Origin: a bacterium Ga0077546 | GTDB lineage: Bacteria; Cyanobacteriota; Vampirovibrionia; Obscuribacterales; Obscuribacteraceae | Assembly (NCBI GenBank): GCA_001464165.1 | Contig: LNEX01000230.1 | Span: forward strand, 1 to 5,066 | Direction: 5' to 3' | DNA: 5,066 nt | In this document: in pieces, positions 1 to 5,066 of the stretch | Numbering within the stretch: the first letter of the stretch is position 1 | Layout of the letters: each line of letters starts with the position of its first letter | Position numbers and translations under genes: made by a program | The notes under the pieces: model-generated | The model's input: only the letters and a program-made list of their open reading frames with translations | Databases searched by the model: none | Told to the model about the DNA's origin: nothing

Positions 1-494
1 AATTGATCAAGGGAGACGAACTCAATCTTGCCGGCCTTGGTGACGGAGCAGGTAATCTGGTAGGCCATGTCACCATGCGCAAGCGAGCCATTACAGAGAA
101 AGGCAAGGCTTGGGCGGGAGTGACTATTATTGATGAAGCCATGCTAGAAACAGCTCAGCGACTTGTCAAAGCGCTCTCTTGGCGCGGACCGCTTGAGGTT
201 GAAGCAATTAGAGGCGAAGACGGTCGCATCTTTCTAATTGAAATCAATCCACGCTTTCCATCGTGGATTTACCTAAGTCAGGCCGTCAATCGCAATCTTC
301 CCATTGCCGTCCTCAAGCTTCTAGACAAGCGCACTGACCTTGGGCTCGCAGCCCCAACATCAGGATACTTCTTCATCCGCCACGCTCAAGAGCTAGTGCT
401 CGACCTGTCGGAATTTGAATCAGTTTTGGTCAACGGTCGCAGCGGTCCTGTGCAAAATGCTGAACTAAGGGCCATCAAGGAAAAATCGGCATAG
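1..494 (+). CDS. ATP-grasp domain protein, C-terminal part (5' end outside window)
   Basis: Cut by the window edge; the reading frame is open from the first full codon at position 3 and ends at TAG 492-494, giving 163 visible residues. The TTG at position 3 is only where the window begins, not a credible start, because the visible part begins inside a domain. Numbering from that codon, residues 60-90 carry the ATP-grasp C-terminal signature: a strand with GPLEVEAI (62-69), then FLIEINPRFPSW (77-88), where E80 and N82 match the metal-binding E-x-N pair and R84 the following conserved arginine. Upstream, GHVTMRKRAITEKGKAWAG (21-39) fits the middle of the fold. ATP-grasp enzymes join a carboxylate to an amine or thiol through an acyl-phosphate. 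The closest flavour is the carbamoyl-phosphate-synthase-like/amino-acid-ligase group, but the substrate cannot be read from this fragment. It is followed after 108 bp by the decarboxylase gene on the same strand, so shared function is likely but inferred. Confidence 0.85.
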   Translation, partial: LIKGDELNLAGLGDGAGNLVGHVTMRKRAITEKGKAWAGVTIIDEAMLETAQRLVKALSWRGPLEVEAIRGEDGRIFLIEINPRFPSWIYLSQAVNRNLPIAVLKLLDKRTDLGLAAPTSGYFFIRHAQELVLDLSEFESVLVNGRSGPVQNAELRAIKEKSA

Positions 495-495
495 C

Positions 496-521
496 AAGTC
501 AGGCTAGGAAGTCAGGCTAGG
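496..521 (+). repeat. perfect 13-bp tandem duplication
   Basis: The 13-mer AAGTCAGGCTAGG occurs at 496-508 and again at 509-521 without mismatch, starting 2 bp after the ATP-grasp stop codon. A third, shorter echo (GGCTAG) lies at 541-546. It looks like a recent slippage duplication in non-coding DNA. No regulator binding site is recognised, although two direct copies 13 bp apart cannot exclude one. Confidence 0.8.
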
Positions 522-592
522 AAATCATCCTAAAAACTTGGGCTAGCGCTTTCGCCACCGCATGCATACACAGATCCATCTAACTGCCTTCT

Positions 593-596
593 GGAG
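593..596 (+). promoter_or_regulatory. ribosome binding site of the decarboxylase gene
   Basis: GGAG, 6 bp before the ATG at 603. This supports that ATG over the in-frame ATG codon at 627, which has no comparable purine-rich stretch at the right distance. Confidence 0.7.
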
Positions 597-602
597 ATTC
601 TA

Positions 603-1991
603 ATGCCTAGCAACAATTCAAACAGTATGGTTTGGGAACCGCCACTGATTCAGCCTCACCGCATTGGCGAAATCAACAAATTTGGCCGTGCCCGCCCCAA
701 AGAAAAACGTGTAAATCATGTATTTGATGTTGACATCGAACAACTAAAAGCCCTGTACGGCTCACCCCTATTCGTCACTAGCGAAAGCCGTTTGCGACAA
801 AATGTGCGCCAATTAACGAGAGCATTCGAAGTACGCTACGGCAATGTAAGCCACGGCTGGTCTTACAAAACAAACTATATCAGTGCCGTTTGCAACATCA
901 TGCATCAAGAGGGCTCTCTGGCAGAAGTAGTCTCAGCATTTGAATATGAGAAAGCTAGACAGTTAGGAGTTCCCGGAGACAAAATTATCTTCAACGGCCC
1001 GAACAAAGCCAGAAGAATTCTAGAGCGCGCCATCGCTGACGGTGCACAGATAAACATCGACCATCTTGACGAACTACACCTAATTGAGTCTGTCGCTAGT
1101 GCCCAAGGGCGCGTCGCCTCAGTAGGCCTGCGGCTCAATTTCGATACCGGTTTCAGCGAGCCCTGGAGTCGTTTTGGTTTCAATATTGAAACAGGCCAAG
1201 CACACCAAGCCGCCAAAGAAGTGGTGCTAAGCGAACACCTAAGATTGAAGGGCCTACACAGCCACATTGGTACATTTATTCTTGAGCCTCGCGCTTACAG
1301 CGAACAAGTAAAAATTATGTGTAAGTTTATGCGCGATCTAGAGGGGAGAGAGGAAGTCTGCATCGATACAATCGACCTAGGTGGCGGTCTGCCATCGCAC
1401 AATGCCTTGCAAGGGATCTACCTCCCACCAGATCAAGTGGTGCCATCAATTGGTGAGTATGCAGAAGCAATCTGCAATACCCTTGTGGAAGAAACCATGT
1501 ACCGCACTCGCACCAACAGACCAATGCCTAAACTAATAATTGAGAGCGGCAGAGCAGTAGTGGATGATGCCCAAGTCTTGCTCACTTCGGTAGTCGGGAG
1601 GAAACGCTTACCAGATGGCAGGCAAGCGGCCATTCTCGACGCTGGTACAAATTTACTTTTTACAGCCTATTGGTACAACCACAAAGTGGAATTGGCAGCC
1701 CCGTGCCGGGGTTTGCCAGAAGAAACCGTGCTCTATGGGCCACTGTGCATGAACATCGACGTAGTGAGAAATTCTATCCAGCTGCCCCCCTTGCAAGTTG
1801 GTGACACTATGGTGATTAGCCCCACTGGAGCATACAACAACACTCAGTGGATGCAATTTATAGAATATCGCCCTAACGTCGTGCTTGTGCATGAGGGCGG
1901 CGAAGTTTCAGTTATCCGCGAAGCCGAGAATCTAGAAGTAATGACGTCACAAGACCGACTACCAGAGCACCTCGCCTTGCCCTTTCTTTAA
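603..1991 (+). CDS. fold-type III PLP-dependent decarboxylase (Orn/DAP/Arg decarboxylase family 2)
   Basis: 462 residues, complete, with GGAG 6 bp before the ATG. The family has an alanine-racemase-like barrel that binds pyridoxal phosphate and a C-terminal beta domain completing the active site at a dimer interface. Visible motifs: SYKTNY (87-92) with K89 the likely PLP lysine; SRFGF (189-193); HSHIGT (219-224); the glycine-rich phosphate loop DLGGG (258-262); ESGR (315-318); DAGTN (346-350); GPLCMNID (379-386) with the catalytic-type C382 and D386; and GAY (409-411). The barrel spans about residues 50-320 and the beta domain about 320-430. The DAG and GAY segments resemble diaminopimelate decarboxylase more than ornithine decarboxylase. 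ESGR replaces the usual EPGR, and Met383 replaces the acidic residue that normally follows the active-site Cys, so the substrate is probably not standard DAP or ornithine; lysA should not be assigned. The first ~45 residues are an extension without recognised motif. It ends 12 bp before the transporter-peptidase gene. Confidence 0.9.
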   Translation: MPSNNSNSMVWEPPLIQPHRIGEINKFGRARPKEKRVNHVFDVDIEQLKALYGSPLFVTSESRLRQNVRQLTRAFEVRYGNVSHGWSYKTNYISAVCNIMHQEGSLAEVVSAFEYEKARQLGVPGDKIIFNGPNKARRILERAIADGAQINIDHLDELHLIESVASAQGRVASVGLRLNFDTGFSEPWSRFGFNIETGQAHQAAKEVVLSEHLRLKGLHSHIGTFILEPRAYSEQVKIMCKFMRDLEGREEVCIDTIDLGGGLPSHNALQGIYLPPDQVVPSIGEYAEAICNTLVEETMYRTRTNRPMPKLIIESGRAVVDDAQVLLTSVVGRKRLPDGRQAAILDAGTNLLFTAYWYNHKVELAAPCRGLPEETVLYGPLCMNIDVVRNSIQLPPLQVGDTMVISPTGAYNNTQWMQFIEYRPNVVLVHEGGEVSVIREAENLEVMTSQDRLPEHLALPFL

Positions 1992-1994
1992 GGA
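1990..1994 (+). promoter_or_regulatory. ribosome binding site overlapping the decarboxylase stop codon
   Basis: AAGGA shares its first two bases with the TAA stop (1989-1991) of the decarboxylase and lies 9 bp before the ATG at 2004. The overlap implies that the two genes are read from one transcript and suggests translational coupling (inference). Confidence 0.7.
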
Positions 1995-2003
1995 ACCACT
2001 ACC

Positions 2004-4421
2004 ATGCTAAAAGCATTTGCCAAAGTTTTCAGCGGCTACGGCTCGTTTTTCGGACTGCCCCATCCACTCTCTCGCTTTCTTCTGTTTGCCTGCACAATGC
2101 TCCACCCCGCTACAGGCTTAAGCGGCCTTGAATGCGCCGCTCTAGTTGTCGTGACCAGAAAGATGCTGTCATTTCCGGCAGGCGGTGAAATCGAAATAGT
2201 CAACGGCCTGCTCTTCGGCATGCTCATTGGCTCGCTCTACCAACCTAGCCTGGCATCAATTACTGTGCTCGCCTTAGGCGCAGTGCTAATAGTATTAGCC
2301 ACAGTTTGTCTCAGCGACACACTAGGTAAAGCCTGGCGGCTACCAGTGCTCGGCCTACCCTATGTCTTGACCAGTTACTTAATGCTGCCGATTGCCTCAC
2401 ACCTGGGCATGACATCATTTTTAGCACCATCTTTAGCAACATCTTTAGCAACACATGCAGCACCACATGCGGCACTATCAACATCACCTTTTGCAATATC
2501 TCCCTTTACAATTCAAGCATTAGGACAATCGCATCTCTTTAGCAATCTGGAATTTAGACTAGATTGGCCCTCCTGGCTAGTAGCTCCAGCAGGTGAAAGT
2601 GCATTAAATCTGTTTGCCCCGCTGGGCTCGCTCTATTTCAATGGCACCCCGCTGGGTGGTTTGATAGTCTTTGTTGCCTTCGCCATTTCTTCTCGCTACC
2701 TTGCCATACTAGCTCTGGCAGCCAGCATCACCTGCACCGTATTTTTACAGCAGTACTACACACCCATCTATCCCAGCATACTAGCCGTCAGCTCCCTTCC
2801 GCTATTAATAGCGCAGATGAATGGTGTACTGACTGCTGGAATAATTGGTGGCCTCTATACTGTGCCATCTATTCGCAGCATTTTAGTTGCTATCAGTTCA
2901 GGACTTCTGGCCTGCTTAATCACAGTATTCTTGGAAAATACATTCTGGAGCAATTCGTTTCCACCACTGGCGCTACCATTTGTGCTTTCCACATACATAG
3001 TCCTAATTGGCCTCAGCAGCAGACGTGGCGGTCCCTGGCTGAGGTTCTGGCTAATTACGCCAGCACTACCGGAGCAAAGCCTCGAGCGTCTCACAATTGC
3101 CAGAGCCCGGGGCCTTGACTTGCACAGCGTTGCTCTGCGCAGCCCGGTTTCAGGAAGTTGGAAAATCTACCAAGGAGTAGACGGCGCCTACACCCACAAA
3201 AATCAGTGGCGCTACGCCCTTGACCTAATACAAACAGAAAACCATCGCAGCTATAAAGAAAGCGGAACACTCTTGAGCGACTACTTTTCTTATGGCAAAG
3301 CTGTGCTCTCACCTGGGTGGGGCACTGTAGTGAGCCTAGTGAACAGCTGCCCTGACAATCAACCAGGCGAAGTTGACTTGGTCAACAATTGGGGAAACTA
3401 CATTCTTATGCAGCTCGACGACGGCCCCTATGCCATGCTCGCCCATCTACAGCGCGGTAGTGTTAGAGTAGCCGCCCATTCCAGAGTAGCGCCGGGGCAA
3501 CTTCTTGCCCTCTGCGGCAATTCCGGGCGCTCGCCACAGCCCCACTTACATATTCATGTACAAACGCAACCAGAAATTGGTAGCCCAACAGTGCCTTTTC
3601 ATTTCTGCCACGTGCTTGTCACAACTCAAGACGGCAGCACCACCTACCAGCTTAATGCGAGCCCGAAAGAGAATGAGACAATTAAGGCTCCGGCCCGCAA
3701 TGCCGCACTAGCCAGAGCATTAAACCTGAACGTGGGTCGCCGTTTTGAGTATTCAGTGAGTCAAGATGATCGCAATTACAAGAGCCGTTACAATTACAAG
3801 CTTGGTACTAAGTCCGAGAATGATACTAAATCCGAGAATGACACTAAGCTAGATCTAAAAGCAATCAGCCTGTCACGCGAAAAGCTAACAGTAGCTCTCG
3901 ATTTAAATGGCCAATTCTCGCTAGAAACTGGCCCCGACTGTCAGGCAAAAACCAGTTTCACAGCCAGCGAGGACCTGATCGCCTTCTTTGGCCGAAACAA
4001 CAAAGCCAGTCAGTTTCTCGATACATTCGTCTTAGCAGTTGGACTCACTCCTCTAGCAGAAGGCAATTTGCAATGGCAAGACAAAGTTCCGGTACGCTTG
4101 TTGCCATTTCCGTGGGCGGTCAAACTGCTCTGGGCCATGCTGCATCCCTTCAGCCCCTGCCTAAATAGCGAATATATACGCACGTGGAACTCAAAAGAAA
4201 TGATTTGGATCCAAACAGCAAATTACAACCTGCAAGTTTTTAACTTCAACTACTCTTACCGAACAGAGGCACGGATTTCAGAGCTAAGCGGCCTGCTTTC
4301 AATCGAATCGTTCGATCAAAAGGGGCAAAGACTCTTAAAAGCGACGCTTGATGGGGTTGGTATAAGGGAAGATAATGGCATTCCCGAAATTAGTTTTGAA
4401 GCGAGCAGAAGCATTAGTTAG
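2004..4421 (+). CDS. urea-transporter-like membrane domain fused to M23 metallopeptidase
   Basis: 805 residues, complete. Residues ~10-340 are hydrophobic and form two related halves, as in the UT family of urea channels: GYGSFFGLPHPLSRFLLFA (11-29) parallels LGSLYFNGTPLGGLIVFVA (207-225), IVNGLLFGMLIGSLYQPS (65-82) parallels MNGVLTAGIIGGLYTVPS (272-289), and LPVLGLPYVLTSYLML (113-128) parallels LALPFVLSTYIVLI (322-335). The halves are linked by an Ala/Ser/Thr-rich segment (~137-165) made partly of a 12-bp repeat. Residues ~378-535 are an M23/LytM domain: THKNQWRYALDL (397-408) supplies H398 and D407, AHL (480-482) supplies H481, and GNSGRSPQPHLHIH (505-518) supplies the H-L-H pair H514/H516. 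All expected zinc and catalytic residues are present, so it should be an active peptidase, presumably facing the periplasm and cutting peptidoglycan cross-links or a related peptide. Residues ~550-805 match nothing I recognise; they look soluble and mixed beta-rich after a charged repeat linker (591-615). UT channels conduct urea passively, but the actual solute here is unknown. Translation is probably coupled to the decarboxylase upstream. Confidence 0.9.
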   Translation: MLKAFAKVFSGYGSFFGLPHPLSRFLLFACTMLHPATGLSGLECAALVVVTRKMLSFPAGGEIEIVNGLLFGMLIGSLYQPSLASITVLALGAVLIVLATVCLSDTLGKAWRLPVLGLPYVLTSYLMLPIASHLGMTSFLAPSLATSLATHAAPHAALSTSPFAISPFTIQALGQSHLFSNLEFRLDWPSWLVAPAGESALNLFAPLGSLYFNGTPLGGLIVFVAFAISSRYLAILALAASITCTVFLQQYYTPIYPSILAVSSLPLLIAQMNGVLTAGIIGGLYTVPSIRSILVAISSGLLACLITVFLENTFWSNSFPPLALPFVLSTYIVLIGLSSRRGGPWLRFWLITPALPEQSLERLTIARARGLDLHSVALRSPVSGSWKIYQGVDGAYTHKNQWRYALDLIQTENHRSYKESGTLLSDYFSYGKAVLSPGWGTVVSLVNSCPDNQPGEVDLVNNWGNYILMQLDDGPYAMLAHLQRGSVRVAAHSRVAPGQLLALCGNSGRSPQPHLHIHVQTQPEIGSPTVPFHFCHVLVTTQDGSTTYQLNASPKENETIKAPARNAALARALNLNVGRRFEYSVSQDDRNYKSRYNYKLGTKSENDTKSENDTKLDLKAISLSREKLTVALDLNGQFSLETGPDCQAKTSFTASEDLIAFFGRNNKASQFLDTFVLAVGLTPLAEGNLQWQDKVPVRLLPFPWAVKLLWAMLHPFSPCLNSEYIRTWNSKEMIWIQTANYNLQVFNFNYSYRTEARISELSGLLSIESFDQKGQRLLKATLDGVGIREDNGIPEISFEASRSIS
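2416..2475 (+). repeat. in-frame 12-bp tandem repeat, five units
   Basis: Five consecutive 12-bp units: CATTTTTAGCAC, CATCTTTAGCAA twice (2428-2439 and 2440-2451, identical), CACATGCAGCAC and CACATGCGGCAC. They encode the four-residue series FLAP, SLAT, SLAT, HAAP, HAAL (offset by one base against the codons) in the segment linking the two halves of the transporter domain. Because the unit is a multiple of three, gain or loss of copies keeps the reading frame. Confidence 0.8.
3774..3848 (+). repeat. in-frame 18-bp periodic repeat (hexapeptide linker)
   Basis: Two near-identical 18-bp units at 3807-3824 and 3825-3842 (two differences) plus a 6-bp partial third copy encode TKSEND-TKSEND-TK. 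Just upstream, AATTACAAG occurs at 3774-3782 and 3792-3800, also 18 bp apart, encoding NYKSRY-NYKLGT. The stretch is therefore periodic at six residues (591-615), highly charged and probably an unstructured linker between the peptidase domain and the C-terminal region. Confidence 0.75.
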
Positions 4422-4482
4422 CAATTTAATTACGTGGCTGAAAGTGCAATCTTAAGAGAAATTGACAGAGAGACAGGGAACA

Positions 4483-4488
4483 GAGAGG
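4483..4488 (+). promoter_or_regulatory. ribosome binding site deciding the GTG start of the kinase
   Basis: GAGAGG lies 6 bp before GTG 4495. The frame has no ATG before 4939, which is beyond both membrane helices. The only other upstream candidate is TTG 4462, which has no good purine-rich site at proper distance. Confidence 0.6.
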
Positions 4489-4494
4489 CAAAGA

Positions 4495-5066
4495 GTGGTC
4501 TCGCATCCAAAGCCAGCGACACCGGACAGTTCAAAGATAGCAGCTACAGACGGCCTCAGTAAGAGTAGCAGTCAGCGGCTACTATTCATTTGCGGCTGCG
4601 CCATCATATGCGGTGGCACAGCGTTCTTCAGCACACAGAGCATTCAAAGCGTATTCAAAAGTCTTTACGAGGGATTTGATGGTAATAGCTTTGCACAAAA
4701 GACCTCCGACAGAACCCTTGCACCATCTTACATCGAGCAAGCAATTTGGCTAAGCTCATCCCTTTCATTTGCTGCCCTGTTATGCTTAGGATACGGCCTG
4801 CAACGGCAAAGCGAATCAAGAACAAAAGTCTTGACCAAGCTTCTTTTGAGCCTCAAAGATCGGAGCCAGTTGGCCTCTGTCGGCACAGACGCTGTCAATT
4901 GCAAAAGTCCTGACAACAAAGACAAAAGCTTCAGTGGCATGGACGGTAGTGACAAAGCTCTGGCCGAGGCCTTCAACAGTCTAGCCACAAGCTTAAGAGA
5001 CTTAGACAGCGGTCACAGACAGTGGGTAGCTGATACATCTCACGAGCTGCGAACACCAATAGCGGT
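4495..5066 (+). CDS. sensor histidine kinase, N-terminal part (3' end outside window)
   Basis: The frame is open from the TAA at 4453-4455 to the window end; from GTG 4495 it gives 190 residues. A polar N-terminus of ~28 residues precedes a first membrane helix (LLFICGCAIICGGTAFF, 29-45). A short outside segment of about 37 residues (46-82) and a second helix (about 83-102) follow. Residues ~103-175 occupy the place of a HAMP domain: the end, ALAEAFNSLATSLRDLD, matches the second HAMP helix, but the first helix lacks the usual proline and the connector is a polar stretch rich in Asp, Lys and Ser. The H-box follows, WVADTSHELRTPIAV, with phospho-acceptor His183 (codon 5041-5043). The dimerisation remainder and ATPase domain lie beyond the window. 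Such kinases autophosphorylate on His and pass the phosphate to a response regulator, not seen here. It starts 73 bp after the transporter-peptidase gene, so co-transcription is possible but unproven. The signal is unknown; so small an outside loop argues against a large ligand-binding sensor domain. Confidence 0.85.
   Translation, partial: MVSHPKPATPDSSKIAATDGLSKSSSQRLLFICGCAIICGGTAFFSTQSIQSVFKSLYEGFDGNSFAQKTSDRTLAPSYIEQAIWLSSSLSFAALLCLGYGLQRQSESRTKVLTKLLLSLKDRSQLASVGTDAVNCKSPDNKDKSFSGMDGSDKALAEAFNSLATSLRDLDSGHRQWVADTSHELRTPIA

Noticed and set aside
3..5. TTG as start codon of a complete 163-residue protein
   Set aside because: The encoded protein begins inside an ATP-grasp domain, and no ribosome binding site can be seen; the frame simply runs in from outside the window.
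518..532. small hairpin TAGGA-AATCA-TCCTA after the ATP-grasp gene
   Set aside because: A five-base, mostly A/T stem without a following T-run is too weak for an intrinsic terminator.
538..570. possible promoter TTGGGC ... CATACA before the decarboxylase
   Set aside because: The -35 is weak, the spacing to CATACA is 21 bp, and the element at proper spacing (CATGCA) is poor; not enough to call.
905..1267. 120-codon open frame on the minus strand
   Set aside because: It lies wholly inside the decarboxylase gene, whose motifs are clear; the antisense translation shows no recognisable domain.
603..1991. lysA (diaminopimelate decarboxylase) assignment
   Set aside because: The family fits, but the ESGR and C-Met substitutions and the neighbours do not match a lysine biosynthesis gene.
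3505..3711. 68-codon open frame on the plus strand in another frame
   Set aside because: It lies inside the M23 region of the fusion gene, which has the real catalytic motifs in its own frame.
4462..4467. TTGACA, a perfect sigma-70 -35 hexamer before the kinase gene
   Set aside because: The -10 position at about 17 bp downstream reads GAGGCA, falls on the ribosome binding site and bears no resemblance to TATAAT.
4728..4988. 86-codon open frame on the minus strand
   Set aside because: It is opposite the histidine kinase, which reads through to an unmistakable H-box on the plus strand.

Overview
The window is a bacterial, densely coding stretch with every supported gene on the + strand. Base composition is near 50% GC by eye and codon use is mixed, with many CTA, TTA and AAA codons alongside GC-rich ones. 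Starts are preceded by Shine-Dalgarno sequences, one start is GTG, and the last gene encodes a two-component sensor. The encoded families point to a bacterium, but the lineage cannot be fixed from the sequence. A free-living Gram-negative-type cell is the simplest reading, and any narrower placement would be a guess.

Layout: (1) 1-494, the C-terminal part of an ATP-grasp enzyme whose start lies upstream of the window. (2) 495-602, a short spacer with a perfect 13-bp tandem duplication and the ribosome binding site of the next gene. (3) 603-1991, a complete fold-type III PLP-dependent decarboxylase of the ornithine/diaminopimelate/arginine family. (4) 2004-4421, an 805-residue protein that joins a urea-transporter-like membrane domain to an M23 (LytM-type) metallopeptidase domain and an unrecognised C-terminal region of about 255 residues. 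(5) 4422-4494, a short spacer. (6) 4495 to the window end, the N-terminal part of a sensor histidine kinase, cut just after its phospho-acceptor His box. Its only sensible start is a GTG.

The first three genes probably form one functional unit. The decarboxylase and transporter-peptidase are 12 bp apart, and the ribosome binding site of the second overlaps the stop codon of the first. An ATP-dependent carboxylate-amine ligase, an amino-acid decarboxylase and a membrane channel fused to a peptidoglycan-hydrolase-type domain suggest a pathway in which a small amine or amino acid is made, attached to something or moved across the membrane, with an envelope-located step. The substrate and product are not visible. 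The histidine kinase follows on the same strand and could belong to the same locus or be independent.

The most notable items are the transporter-peptidase fusion, the decarboxylase's non-standard active-site residues, the unassigned C-terminal region, and three separate short tandem repeats (13, 12 and 18 bp), two of them in frame inside the fusion gene.
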